Assembly (NCBI RefSeq): GCF_000316605.1
Contig: NC_019683.1
Span: 2,154,036 to 2,218,035, forward strand
Length of the DNA stretch: 64,000 nucleotides
Direction of reading: 5' to 3'
From: [Leptolyngbya] sp. PCC 7376
GTDB lineage: Bacteria > Cyanobacteriota > Cyanobacteriia > Cyanobacteriales > MRBY01
In this document: piece by piece, positions 47,201 to 56,243 of the stretch
How the letters are laid out: each line of letters starts with the position of its first letter
Position numbering within the stretch: the stretch's first letter is position 1
The notes under the pieces: model-generated
Database searches by the model: none
The model's input: the letters and a program-made list of their open reading frames with translations, nothing else
Told to the model about the DNA's origin: nothing
Position numbers and translations under genes: made by a program

Positions 47201-50200
47201 GATATCAGAAAAGCCGATGTACGAGGCAATATTTTTCTTCATTCCCCAAATAAACTCATCACAACCAATGGCGATATCACTCTTCAAGGGGGAACCGGAC
47301 TAAGTATTGAATCCTACGATGTACGCTCCTTTATTCAGAGTGGTAGCGATACAACTCTCATCAGTGACGGCACTATTTTGAGTAATATCCGTTATCAAGT
47401 GGGTAATGATTTTGCTGTACGGGATCTCTCAGGTTCCCTCGCAGACTGGGAGAGTACAGTCAATGTCAACAGTAATAATTCTAATGAGAGTTTGCAGCGC
47501 CAAATCGGCGGTACTTTTTTGCCCATTGGCCAAGTGAATCTAGCGCAAATCAACACGGGCGGCGATATTGCATTTAATGATTTCACTGGGCGATCGCTCA
47601 TCCTCAATGCAGAGGGCACCATTACTGCTGGATCAATTCACCTAGACATTCCCGTTGCCTATGGTTTTCCGGATGATGGGTCAATGGTCAGAACTAAAAA
47701 TCATCCTGATATTTTGCTGTCTGTGACAGGGAATGATCCCGGATTAGTGCCGCTGGATATTTCGATTGCTGCTAATGCCGCAGATATGACCGAAGAGAAC
47801 GCCATATTAGATGGTATTCAGTTGAATTTTCCCTATGTGCTACGACGCTTTCCTTTGAATTTAGACCCAATTCCAAATGATGGTGATACTTTCGTTGCGA
47901 GCAGAAGGCAGCAAGGCATTGAGCAACCTGGTTCTTTTATTATTGCTCCGCTTAGTAGCGCCCTTGATTTCAATCCCTTGCTGAGTGATGGCTTAAATAG
48001 TGCGGGGGTTAGCCTCAATGAAATCGATAATCCTGTCGCCCAAGCCAGTAACCAATCATTTGCGCCGATAACTGGGACAAGGGGCACTGGTCTTAGTCAA
48101 GATTTAATTGAGCAGCAGGAAAATAATAAGGCGATCGCCGCAATATCAGAAGAAAAACCCGAGGAAACAAGCATCGCTGTTTGTACTGGTGTTGACTTTA
48201 CTAGTTCTGAAAATGACGAAAAATTTATTAGTTGTCAGCAAAATAATTTACGGGTTGCAAAAGCAGCTCAGGACATTCCCACTCAACTGGCGACACTCGG
48301 ACAGTTAGGCTCACGCTATTACCAGAAAAATATGTATTCGCAGGCATTGGCTGCCTATCAAGAACGCCAAGCTCTTGCCCAATCCACCCAAAATCTCTTG
48401 GCTGAAGCCGAGAGTCTACAGGGATTAACCCAAACCTATAGTGCCCTGGGTGATTATGCTGCGGCGCGCGATGCTAATTTTCAAACCTCGACGCTATTGG
48501 CACAACTAGAAGGAGATGAACGAAGTAATCCTAATCAATTAATTAGGCTCAAACAGGCGATCGCCAACAATGCAGGACTCATTGCTTATGCTCAAAAATC
48601 CTATGATCTTGCGGTAGAACAATACAAAGAGGGTTTGCAACTTGCCCAAGACAGCGGCGATCGCCCCACAGAAATCGAGATTTTAAGTCAGTTGGGATTG
48701 AGCTATTTTCAGCAAACTGATTATGTTGCGGCGAAGGAAACCCAAAGCAAAGCCTTAAGCCTCGCGAAAAATGAGCAATCCATCCCCAATCAACTCCGAG
48801 CTTATGAAGGGTTGGCGATCGCCGAATACGCCCTCGAAAATTATGATGTAGCTATTAATCATTTTGAAAGGGCATTAACTTTGTCGGAACAGGTGGGCGA
48901 TCGCCATGCCCAGGCGAGAAATTGGAGTGCCCTCGGTGATGCGCAATACAAAACCCAACAAAATTCAGCAGCGATTGGCTCCCTGGAAAATGCGATTCAG
49001 CTTTGGGAAGACCTGCGAGCGAATTTAGGCGATCAAGATTTATTCCGAGTGTCTCTGTTTGAAACCCAAGAAACGACCTATAGCACCCTCCAGGAAGTGT
49101 TAATCGAGTCAGGGCAATTTATAGATGCTTTAGAAGTGTCGGAACGGGGGCGATCGCGCGCCTTTGTGGAGTTATTAGATCGTGGTCTTGCTCCTCAAGC
49201 GAAAACCCAAGATATTGACGCGCCAGATATTGCTCAGATGCGGCGAATTGCGGCTGAACAGCAGGCTACTCTCGTGAGCTATTCTATTGGCCGACAAATC
49301 ATTGATAGCAATGGTCAGCGGGAACAGATTGATTCAGAAATTTGGATTTGGGTGGTGCAGCCTGATGGGAGCATGGATTTTCGTCGCCAAGATTTACAAG
49401 CTATTACGGCTCAGGGATTAAGTGTGGAAGATCTCGTATCTGATAGTCGTTGTTTTGGCGATCGCCTCTGTATGTTGCGGAGTCAATCGCGGCGGGGCGG
49501 TAGAGGTTTATCTTCCAATGGACAGGCTGACATCTCTGATCCACATCTTGCCCAACTCCATCAATTGCTGATTGCACCTATCGAAGATTTATTGCCCACT
49601 GATACAAATAAAGAGGTTGTTTTCATTCCCCACCGTGCGCTTTTTCTGGTGCCTTTTGCCGCCTTGCAAGATTCGACAGGACGATATCTCATCGAAGATC
49701 ACACAATTCGCACAGCACCCTCAATTCAAGTGCTGGATCTCACCCATCAACAACGCCAAAAGGTTTCTGGAGAAGGCATTACGATTGTGGGAAATCCGAC
49801 AATGCCGCAAGGGTTGGAACAACTGCCTGGTGCTGAAACGGAGGCTCAGGCGATCGCCGCGATATTCGATACCGAATTTATTACGGGGGATGACGCCACT
49901 CCCACTTTAGTCAGTCAGACTATTGCCAATAGTCGAATTATTCATCTGGCGACCCACGGTTTACTCGATGGTCTGGGGGATAATGATGCCCAGAAAATAC
50001 CAGGGGCGATCGCCCTTGCACCGACGGAAGCAGATGATGGTTTTCTCACTGCTAGTGAAATTTTAGAGCTGAAGCTAAATAGCGAAATGGTCGTACTCAG
50101 TGCCTGTGATACTGGGCGCGGAACGATTACCGAAGATGGCGTAATTGGTTTGTCGCGGTCATTTATGGGGGCAGGTGTACCGAGCGTGCTGGTTTCTCTC

Positions 50201-50368
50201 TGGCAAGTGCCCGATGAATCAACTTCTGATCTGATGATCGAGTTTTATGGACAGCTCCAAAGCAATCCCAATAAAGCCCGAGCCCTCCGCCAAGCGATGC
50301 TCGCTAATTTGCAAAAGTATGGCCAACCGCGTGATTGGGCTGCCTTTACACTCATGGGCGAAACTTGA
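44300..50368 (+). CDS. giant FHA-TPR-CHAT protein (secreted caspase-like protease), copy 2
   Basis: The 2,022-residue paralogue has the same order as the protein at 36992-43081: signal peptide, TPS export domain (VINGGIVSRDGQNLFHGFDA), beta-helix-like region, TPR repeats (about 1290-1590) and CHAT with H1886 (HLATHGLLDG) and C1936 (VVLSACDTGRGT). The first 350 residues and the last 400 are very alike in the two copies. Differences concentrate around residues 690-750, where this copy has an extra segment (LAGARLDAFEDGRF), and in the spacer after about residue 1130, where the Pro-rich stretch of copy 1 is absent. The ends suggest a rather recent duplication or gene conversion; the middle suggests divergent ligand or partner binding. 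Confidence 0.9.
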   Translation: MNDWRQILLSLFLGIFPFVVLEVAAQPIQETNNLTQTNVTELGSDQFVINGGIVSRDGQNLFHGFDAFNLDANQAAIFLNSPNASNLFSKISGGTPSFIDGLIGVAQGNPDLYFINPAGLIFGKNAQLNVPSAFVGTTATALGFDNGWLNVVGSSDFANLVGEPSLFSFNTNGVVGDILVQGNLETPVGDIGLIGGRIQGDRRISTPADLLVTTVTDQSIVRLQQPGNLLSIELDTTSLDNGNTVDFSVNQLPQLLTGIGEIQLNEVAAQYGLIAADGQLTLNNSDIQTAGHLTLLGQGITTNSTSSDSGLNQLLISGELSEIYQAQKPFLTAIANKINFAIEADPIDGTPIIVTDDLIDNVTAETLNAADIRLENSLFTGQNIYILGENIDLIGSQLTTTRNLNIFGLDTVELSDSATEKLALQSLGDLSIRGNNKLISNSFTNPDSEIASDGNLFISTGELQLREGTFESQSNFVINGDNILIQNSQLTSAQNLSVNAQNELLLEDVADQERGENFTSDKPLRLIAGNNLTLRSEEVFRAIAPKADSLFRAGNQILVTNDDSRLDVLGNFTSDGSIQIGDRTNSTVQIEGGTWQAAGDISLLAQDNLILQDFHETEDNYGRIGAPLNINADQLNFAGDNLIEIYLGQNSSIKSTQDLTLANSNNIRVTGSVASEGNLNIAARNIDIGVNLDRVGGIDGRKTLNIGQLRINVTPIVPAELAGARLDAFEDGRFVENMGRRFVDEAYWGGNFSAGGDLTFTAEEALTLSDYERQPLTLTGQNIYLSGDTGQNFSPFFDQGLLFDLTNDSRSNITATKDISFESNQFIGRVGGGIISAGEDIQFFAPIIALQGSQITAGESISFTAPELLQLESLNDANLFSAIAPQINFSPSNEINIDLVLDNLTGGKIESGSNLAISSLGNLSLSGEISAAENLSIDADNNATLVFSQLTAGEDLSITAGGQLSLTDIRKADVRGNIFLHSPNKLITTNGDITLQGGTGLSIESYDVRSFIQSGSDTTLISDGTILSNIRYQVGNDFAVRDLSGSLADWESTVNVNSNNSNESLQRQIGGTFLPIGQVNLAQINTGGDIAFNDFTGRSLILNAEGTITAGSIHLDIPVAYGFPDDGSMVRTKNHPDILLSVTGNDPGLVPLDISIAANAADMTEENAILDGIQLNFPYVLRRFPLNLDPIPNDGDTFVASRRQQGIEQPGSFIIAPLSSALDFNPLLSDGLNSAGVSLNEIDNPVAQASNQSFAPITGTRGTGLSQDLIEQQENNKAIAAISEEKPEETSIAVCTGVDFTSSENDEKFISCQQNNLRVAKAAQDIPTQLATLGQLGSRYYQKNMYSQALAAYQERQALAQSTQNLLAEAESLQGLTQTYSALGDYAAARDANFQTSTLLAQLEGDERSNPNQLIRLKQAIANNAGLIAYAQKSYDLAVEQYKEGLQLAQDSGDRPTEIEILSQLGLSYFQQTDYVAAKETQSKALSLAKNEQSIPNQLRAYEGLAIAEYALENYDVAINHFERALTLSEQVGDRHAQARNWSALGDAQYKTQQNSAAIGSLENAIQLWEDLRANLGDQDLFRVSLFETQETTYSTLQEVLIESGQFIDALEVSERGRSRAFVELLDRGLAPQAKTQDIDAPDIAQMRRIAAEQQATLVSYSIGRQIIDSNGQREQIDSEIWIWVVQPDGSMDFRRQDLQAITAQGLSVEDLVSDSRCFGDRLCMLRSQSRRGGRGLSSNGQADISDPHLAQLHQLLIAPIEDLLPTDTNKEVVFIPHRALFLVPFAALQDSTGRYLIEDHTIRTAPSIQVLDLTHQQRQKVSGEGITIVGNPTMPQGLEQLPGAETEAQAIAAIFDTEFITGDDATPTLVSQTIANSRIIHLATHGLLDGLGDNDAQKIPGAIALAPTEADDGFLTASEILELKLNSEMVVLSACDTGRGTITEDGVIGLSRSFMGAGVPSVLVSLWQVPDESTSDLMIEFYGQLQSNPNKARALRQAMLANLQKYGQPRDWAAFTLMGET

Positions 50369-50425
50369 TTCTCGCAAAAAAACAATCTTCTAGATTTAGA
50401 TAATCGTAATAATAAAACGCTAAAA

Positions 50426-50680
50426 AACGTGAGTTCGGGATAAGAACAACAGGAAACAAGTCTTTCCTAATCTGGGTTTGAGACTTCTTGATTCTTTATT
50501 GAGCAGCGATTATTTTAGGCAACATTCTACTGATTGAGCTCAATCAATACGATATTTTCAATTAGAATGCTTTGTTGCGAATCAGTACATAGATAAAATT
50601 CCAAACAAACTCTTGATTTATAGGAGTTTCAGGCTAACTTGTCGGGATTTCATCCTAATTCCTTATCCCGAACTCACGTT
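50426..50680. mobile_element. MITE-like element with 19-bp perfect terminal inverted repeats
   Basis: A 255-bp AT-rich non-coding segment is bounded by AACGTGAGTTCGGGATAAG (50426-50444) and its exact inverted copy (50662-50680). Near its centre is a perfect 16-bp palindrome (50531-50546). The terminal repeat resembles the end of the IS982 remnant at 28585-28602, so the element may be mobilised by an IS982-type transposase. It fills the space between the convergent FHA-CHAT copy 2 and DMT-transporter genes and could serve as a bidirectional terminator. I see no clear target-site duplication. Confidence 0.7.
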
Positions 50681-50701
50681 GACTTATCAAAAACTTATAA
50701 A

Positions 50702-51634
50702 TCAGCTGTCATTAACTCTCTCTCTCGGAAATTTCAGGACGGCGATCGCCACACCACTTAAAATCACTAATCCTCCGAACACAACAGAAAAACTTGGGAT
50801 TTCTTGCAAAATAAAAAAGCTGAGAATACTGGCAATTACAGGTTCACACAAAATACATAAGGTGACAGTGACTGAGGGTAACCAGCGTAGCGACCAATTC
50901 AAGCTCGTGTGACCAATCAATTGAGCAATAATCGTCATTGCAAGGATATAAGCATAAACCTCTAGTCCATAGCCACCATAGTTTTCGCCCCACAATATCG
51001 GCATCGGTAATAGGGCGATCGCCGCCACAGTATAGGCAATGGTTGCGTAGTTTTGGATTTGTAATCCCTGTTTCTGGGCTTCTTGACCAAACACCACATA
51101 AAAACTTGCGGCAATCGAGCCCAATAATGCCAGAGCTGCTCCTAATACTGGTGACGAATTAAAACTCGCCTCAACGGGTTTACCCCATGTGACAATAAAA
51201 CTTCCGGCGATCGCCAACGCAATGCCAACCATCGTTTGTTTGGATAACGTTTTTTTCTGCCAGAGCCAGCCGATTAACGCGACCCAGATCGGATTTGTCG
51301 TCACCAAACTGGTTGATACTGCCACCGACACAAAGGATAAAGAGCTAATCCATAAGCCAAAATGAAACGCTAAGGCAATTCCGGCGGCGATCGCATAACC
51401 AACAGCTTTTTTTGTAGATTTAGTTTTAACAACAATCGGCCATGTAGGAATTAAAGCGATAGACGCAAAAATTAAACGAGATGCGGCAATCAATAAACTA
51501 AAACCAATACCCTGTTGATCCGCAGCGTCCATTGCCAAACGGATAAAAATAGCTGAGGTAGAAACCGCTATCACCCCAATAGAGAGAATTCCCCAAATCA
51601 TTAAATTGGTCGGCGATCGCCCCTGATCTGTCAT
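50702..51634 (-). CDS. EamA-family (DMT superfamily) transporter
   Basis: The 310-residue membrane protein has ten predicted helices in two EamA repeats: the first includes STSAIFIRLAMDAADQQGIG and VATSLVTTNPIWVALIGW-like sequence, the second GHTSLNWSLRWLPSVTVTLC and LCEPVIASILSFFILQEIPS. Members export amino acids, metabolites or drugs; the substrate here is unknown. The start ATG at 51634 is divergent from yraN, with 50 nt between. Its stop lies 22 nt from the MITE-like element. Confidence 0.92.
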   Translation of the reverse strand: MTDQGRSPTNLMIWGILSIGVIAVSTSAIFIRLAMDAADQQGIGFSLLIAASRLIFASIALIPTWPIVVKTKSTKKAVGYAIAAGIALAFHFGLWISSLSFVSVAVSTSLVTTNPIWVALIGWLWQKKTLSKQTMVGIALAIAGSFIVTWGKPVEASFNSSPVLGAALALLGSIAASFYVVFGQEAQKQGLQIQNYATIAYTVAAIALLPMPILWGENYGGYGLEVYAYILAMTIIAQLIGHTSLNWSLRWLPSVTVTLCILCEPVIASILSFFILQEIPSFSVVFGGLVILSGVAIAVLKFPRERVNDS

Positions 51635-51684
51635 GCTTAACCCCAGCGATTAAATTCCCAAAAACTCTTCAAATCATACGCGAG

Positions 51685-52107
51685 ATGCCAAAACCGAAGC
51701 CGCAAACAAAAAATAAGATCATTGGCGATCGCGGCGAAAAATTCATTTGTGAATATCTCGAACAAAACCAATGGGAAATTGTAGCGACCCAATGGCATTG
51801 TCGGTATGGAGAACTGGATATTGTGGCCTTCCAAACCACCCAGAAAATATTAGCTTTTGTAGAAGTGAAAACCCGGCGATCGCAAGGCGTAGATGAGCAA
51901 GGTTTATTAGCCATTACGCCCACCAAACAACAAAAAATCATTAAAGCGGCTCTGCAATTTCTCGCAGAATTTCCCCAATACGAAAATTATGGTTGTCGAT
52001 TTGATGTGGCGTTAGTTTCCTACTTGGGCAACACACCTAAAACTTACGAATTCCAACTAGAGCAATATCTCGACTCTGCCTTTGAGGTCGAAGATTGTTA
52101 CGACTAA
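51685..52107 (+). CDS. YraN/UPF0102-family predicted nuclease
   Basis: The 140-residue protein has the family core: GDRGEKFICEYLEQNQWEIV, then RYGELDIVAFQ and FVEVKTRR, which give the E-x(n)-D-x(n)-E-x-K signature of restriction-endonuclease-like folds, and RFDVALVSYLG later. Function in the cell is not settled. The start ATG gives the expected N-terminus. The gene is followed by the PucC-like transporter in the same direction. Confidence 0.9.
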   Translation: MPKPKPQTKNKIIGDRGEKFICEYLEQNQWEIVATQWHCRYGELDIVAFQTTQKILAFVEVKTRRSQGVDEQGLLAITPTKQQKIIKAALQFLAEFPQYENYGCRFDVALVSYLGNTPKTYEFQLEQYLDSAFEVEDCYD

Positions 52108-52208
52108 AAAGCGATCGCCCCATTGCTCACCGTTTGCGACAAACAAACTTTAAAATACAGACTGATCAATCACACCAAACCAGCTACCAAAACTGCGGCG
52201 ATCGCCCT

Positions 52209-53699
52209 ATGACCATTTCTGACCTTTCCCAATCACCGCCCGACCGATTGCCATCAGTGGGACCTTTGACGATGATGCGTCTGGGTCTTTTCAATATGGG
52301 TTTAGGTCTGATGGCAGTGCTCACCCTGGCGGTATTAAACCGCGTCATGATTAGTGAGCTGGATATTCCTGCCACCGTCACAGCTGGAGCATTAGCTGTC
52401 CCACAATTTATGGCCCCAGCACGGGTATTTTTTGGGCAGCTTTCCGATAGCAAAAAGATTTTTGGGTTGCATCGCAGTGGCTATGTCTGGATCGGCACCA
52501 TTTTATTTGGTTCAGCCGTTTTTCTCGCCGTGCAAATTGTTTGGAAATTAGCAGCCATTGTTCAGGCAAATGGTGGCTGGATATGGACTGGCGAAACAAC
52601 CCTTTGGACGATCGCCCTCGGTTCTGTGCTCGGTTTTTATGGTTTAGCCCTGAGTTCGAGTTCCACTCCCTTTACCGCGTTACTGGTAGATATTTCTGAA
52701 GAAAAAACTCGCTCCAAAATTGTGGCAGTGGTCTGGTCAATGCTGCTTGTTGGGGTGGTCATTGGCGGTATTAGCGGCAGTATTTTTCTCAGCAAGGTGC
52801 AGCAGTCCGGCGTGATCCTCGGTGCCAATGTGGGGTCAATGATCAGCCAAGGCGAAAAACTCCTCAATACTCCCCTCGACAGTCTGCGTGCCCCCATTAA
52901 CTCATTATTTATAATCGCGCCGGCGATCGCCTTCAGTTTAGGATTACTCGGCACCATCGGCGTAGAGCGTAAATATTCCCGATTTAGACAGAAGCAATCA
53001 GTCAAACAGCGAGACGATCAAATCACCTTTGCAGAATCTTTAAAAATCGTCACTACTAGCCGTCAAACCGCCATTTTCTTTACGTTTCTTGTAATTTTTA
53101 CCATTAGCCTATTTATGCAAGAAGCAGTGCTTGAACCCTATGGTGGAGAGGTGTTTGGGATGTCCATTGGCGAAAGTACCCTGCTGAATTCCTATTGGGG
53201 TATGGGTGTGCTGGCAGGCTATAGCGCGACAGGATTCTTTGTTGTGCCAAAACTCGGCAAAAAAAATACCGCGAGGCTAGGCTGTGTCTTAACCGCAGCG
53301 TGTTTTGGGCTAATGATTCTCGCAGGCGTTACCCAACAGCCCAATATTCTCAAATATGCCCTTGTTCTCTTCGGTGCAGCAACAGGCATTGGCACTATTG
53401 GCGCGATTAGTTTAATGCTCGATCTTACTGCCGCAGAAACCGCTGGAACCTTTATCGGTACATGGGCTCTAGCTCAAGCAATGTCTCGGGCGATCGCCAC
53501 TCTTTTAGGTGGTGTTGTCCTTGATATTGGACGAGCAATTTTCGAAGTACCATTACTTGCTTACAGTTCAGTTTTTGCATTACAAGCCATTGGGATGACT
53601 TGTGCGGTGCTCGTCCTTAACCGCGTTAATGTGCGCGAATTTAAAGAAAATACAAAGCAGGTGATCGCCACAGTGCTCGAAGGCGAACTTGATGGCTAG
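52209..53699 (+). CDS. PucC/BCD-family transporter (chlorophyll-delivery type)
   Basis: From the ATG at 52209 the protein has 496 residues; the frame is open 38 codons further upstream, but that lead is Gln/Asn/Lys-rich and unlike the family. It shows twelve membrane helices with RLGLFNMGLGLMAVLTLAVL, NRVMISELDIPA, the cytoplasmic GQLSDSKKIFGLHRSGYVW loop and TALLVDISEEKTRSKIVAVVW. PucC-like proteins of this MFS branch are thought to deliver (bacterio)chlorophyll to light-harvesting proteins. A HIP1 site lies immediately before the start and no SD is visible. Confidence 0.9.
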   Translation: MTISDLSQSPPDRLPSVGPLTMMRLGLFNMGLGLMAVLTLAVLNRVMISELDIPATVTAGALAVPQFMAPARVFFGQLSDSKKIFGLHRSGYVWIGTILFGSAVFLAVQIVWKLAAIVQANGGWIWTGETTLWTIALGSVLGFYGLALSSSSTPFTALLVDISEEKTRSKIVAVVWSMLLVGVVIGGISGSIFLSKVQQSGVILGANVGSMISQGEKLLNTPLDSLRAPINSLFIIAPAIAFSLGLLGTIGVERKYSRFRQKQSVKQRDDQITFAESLKIVTTSRQTAIFFTFLVIFTISLFMQEAVLEPYGGEVFGMSIGESTLLNSYWGMGVLAGYSATGFFVVPKLGKKNTARLGCVLTAACFGLMILAGVTQQPNILKYALVLFGAATGIGTIGAISLMLDLTAAETAGTFIGTWALAQAMSRAIATLLGGVVLDIGRAIFEVPLLAYSSVFALQAIGMTCAVLVLNRVNVREFKENTKQVIATVLEGELDG

Positions 53700-53766
53700 A
53701 CATAAACCGGATCCCTCGCTACTTTTAGTGAAGATCCCTTTAACGTTTTAACCCAATACAACTGGT

Positions 53767-54699
53767 ATGAGAATTCTTGTTACGGGCGGAGCTGGTTTCC
53801 TTGGCTCACACCTCATTGATCGCTTAATGGAAGCCGGTCACGAAGTTATCTGTCTCGATAACTTTTACACAGGGCGAAAACAAAATGTGTTGAAGTGGAT
53901 GAGAAATCCCTACTTTGAGCTGGTTCGCCATGATATCACCGAACCGATTCGCCTCGAAGTTGATCAGATTTATCATCTCGCCTGTCCGGCTTCCCCAGTT
54001 CATTACCAGTACAACGCGATTAAAACCGTTAAAACAAACGTGATAGGGACTCTAAATATGTTGGGTTTAGCCAAGCGCGTCAAAGCACGCTTTTTCTTGG
54101 CATCGACCTCAGAAGTCTATGGCGATCCGGAAGTCCATCCCCAGCCCGAAACCTACTGGGGGAATGTCAACTCAATCGGGATCCGCTCCTGCTACGACGA
54201 AGGCAAACGCATGGCCGAAACCCTAACTTTTGATTACCATCGTTCTAATGATGTCGATATTCGAGTCGTTAGAATCTTTAATACCTATGGTCCTCGAATG
54301 TTACCTAACGATGGTCGAGTCGTCAGTAACTTTATCGTCCAGGCCCTACAGGGAAAACCTTTAACGGTTTATGGCGACGGCTCCCAAACCCGTAGTTTTT
54401 GCTATGTCAGTGATTTGGTAGAAGGATTTATCCGATTAATGGAGGGAGACTATATCGGGCCAGTCAACCTAGGAAATCCTGGTGAATACACGATTCTACA
54501 ACTCGCCGAAACTATCCAAAAAATGATCAATCCTGATGCTGAGCTTATTTTTGAGCCTTTGCCTCAGGATGACCCAAAGAAAAGACAGCCGGATATCACT
54601 CGCGCCAGAAAGTACTTAAATAACTGGCAACCAATCATTCCACTCCAAGAGGGTCTGGAAAAAACAATCGCCTATTTCCGCGATCAACTCAAGGAATAA
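53767..54699 (+). CDS. uxs: UDP-glucuronate decarboxylase (UDP-xylose synthase)
   Basis: The 310-residue short-chain dehydrogenase has the NAD-binding [28 protein letters not shown], the catalytic-region STSEVYGDP and [10 protein letters not shown] (Y-x-x-x-K), and the UXS-type [19 protein letters not shown] and [16 protein letters not shown]. It converts UDP-glucuronate to UDP-xylose, while the next gene makes UDP-glucuronate, so they act in series. Both genes have TACAACTGNT right before the ATG and no clear SD. Confidence 0.93.
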   Translation: MRILVTGGAGFLGSHLIDRLMEAGHEVICLDNFYTGRKQNVLKWMRNPYFELVRHDITEPIRLEVDQIYHLACPASPVHYQYNAIKTVKTNVIGTLNMLGLAKRVKARFFLASTSEVYGDPEVHPQPETYWGNVNSIGIRSCYDEGKRMAETLTFDYHRSNDVDIRVVRIFNTYGPRMLPNDGRVVSNFIVQALQGKPLTVYGDGSQTRSFCYVSDLVEGFIRLMEGDYIGPVNLGNPGEYTILQLAETIQKMINPDAELIFEPLPQDDPKKRQPDITRARKYLNNWQPIIPLQEGLEKTIAYFRDQLKE

Positions 54700-54794
54700 T
54701 TCACGGTTGAAGATGAAGCACAAACGGATCTGTCTCTGATTGATTAGCTTCGCTATTTTTCGTTAATTTCAAACATTTTTTAATTACAACTGCT

Positions 54795-56147
54795 ATGAAA
54801 GTTTGCGTTATTGGAACTGGTTATGTTGGTCTTGTTACAGGGGTATGCCTTTCTCACATAGGCCATGAGGTTGTCTGCATCGATAATAATGAGCAAAAGG
54901 TAAAGCTCATGCAGTCAGGGCGATCGCCGATCTATGAGCCAGGCCTATCTGAGTTGATGCAGTCTTCGATGGATTCAGGGCGCTTAACCTTCACGACTGA
55001 CTTAGCAATGGGGGTAAACCACGGTGAAATTCTATTCATTGCAGTGGGGACACCTGCACTCCCCACTGGTGAAAGTGATACGCGCTATGTTGAGGCAGTA
55101 GCCCGCGGCATTGGAGAACACCTCCCAACAGATGCCTACAAAGTAATCGTCAACAAATCCACGGTACCCATTGGTTCTGGTGACTGGGTACGGATGATTA
55201 TCCTCGATGGCGTGAAAGAGAAAGGTGGCGACCCCACTGTTGTACAGTTCGATGTGGTGAGTAACCCTGAATTTTTGCGCGAAGGTTCCGCAATTCAGGA
55301 CACATTTAACACCGATCGTATTGTCCTCGGCAGTAGCAACGATAAGGCGATCGCCCTAATGAAAGAACTATATGCGCCCCTCGTAGGTGGCAAATTTAGC
55401 GATGAAGGCACACCGACACCTATCCCAGTTGTCGAAACGGATCTCAACTCGGCCGAGATGATCAAATATGCGGCCAACGCATTCCTCGCTACCAAAATTA
55501 GTTTCATCAATGAAGTGGCGAATGTATGCGATCGCGTTGGCGCTGATGTTCTGCAAGTCGCCAAAGGTATTGGTTTAGATAGCCGCATCGGCAAAAAGTT
55601 TTTGCAAGCAGGCTTAGGCTGGGGTGGCTCCTGTTTCCCGAAAGACGTGGCAGCACTCATTCACACCGCTGAAGATTATGGTTACCATTCACAAATTTTA
55701 GAGGCGGCAGTTGAGGTAAATAAACGTCAAAAACTGATTGTCCTCGAAAAATTACAACAGGAACTCAAAATCCTTAAAGGTAAAACCATTGGCTTGTTGG
55801 GTCTAACATTCAAACCTGACACCGATGATATGCGTGATGCCCCTTCCATCAAACTCATTGCCGAACTCAATCGTCTTGGTGCTCGGGTGAAAGCCTATGA
55901 CCCAATTGTGTCTCCCAATGGCATTAGTCACGGTTTGACGGGTGTGATTATTGAGTCGAGTCCTGAGATGCTCGCTGACGATTGTGACGCTCTCGTTCTC
56001 GTCACCGATTGGGCAGAATTCCAAGATCTTGATTTCGGTGCATTAGCCAATCGTCTCCACAATCGTCTCATCATTGATGGCCGTAACTTCCTCGACAAAG
56101 ATAAACTCACGGAATTAGGTTTCCGTTATGTTGGTGTCGGTCACTAA
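54795..56147 (+). CDS. ugd: UDP-glucose 6-dehydrogenase
   Basis: The 450-residue enzyme oxidises UDP-glucose to UDP-glucuronate with two NAD+. It has the N-terminal VIGTGYVGLVTGVCLS, VVSNPEFLREGSAI, the central helix with EMIKYAANAFLATKISFINE, the catalytic Cys in GWGGSCFPKD (C280) and the C-terminal LGLTFKPDTDDMRDAPS. It is 95 nt downstream of the UDP-xylose synthase gene in the same direction and is closed by a strong terminator. Confidence 0.95.
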   Translation: MKVCVIGTGYVGLVTGVCLSHIGHEVVCIDNNEQKVKLMQSGRSPIYEPGLSELMQSSMDSGRLTFTTDLAMGVNHGEILFIAVGTPALPTGESDTRYVEAVARGIGEHLPTDAYKVIVNKSTVPIGSGDWVRMIILDGVKEKGGDPTVVQFDVVSNPEFLREGSAIQDTFNTDRIVLGSSNDKAIALMKELYAPLVGGKFSDEGTPTPIPVVETDLNSAEMIKYAANAFLATKISFINEVANVCDRVGADVLQVAKGIGLDSRIGKKFLQAGLGWGGSCFPKDVAALIHTAEDYGYHSQILEAAVEVNKRQKLIVLEKLQQELKILKGKTIGLLGLTFKPDTDDMRDAPSIKLIAELNRLGARVKAYDPIVSPNGISHGLTGVIIESSPEMLADDCDALVLVTDWAEFQDLDFGALANRLHNRLIIDGRNFLDKDKLTELGFRYVGVGH

Positions 56148-56170
56148 ACTCATCACCAAAGCCCAATAAC

Positions 56171-56217
56171 AAAAAGTCCGAGGCTGAACTAGTAATTCAT
56201 AAGCCTCGGACTTTTTT
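56171..56217. terminator. bidirectional intrinsic terminator between ugd and ftsH
   Basis: A perfect stem AAAAAGTCCGAGGCT / AGCCTCGGACTTTTT (56171-56185 with 56202-56216) has a 16-nt loop. The T-tract runs to 56217 on the plus strand and the A-tract at 56171-56175 serves the minus strand. It lies 23 nt after ugd and 27 nt after ftsH, and so closes both convergent genes. Confidence 0.92.
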
Positions 56218-56243
56218 GTTTCGGAATTTTTATGGCGTGAAAA

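Noticed and set aside
53710-53755. Imperfect hairpin after the PucC-like gene
   Set aside because: It has an internal loop, a G-T pair and only a short T-rich tail; too weak to call as a terminator.
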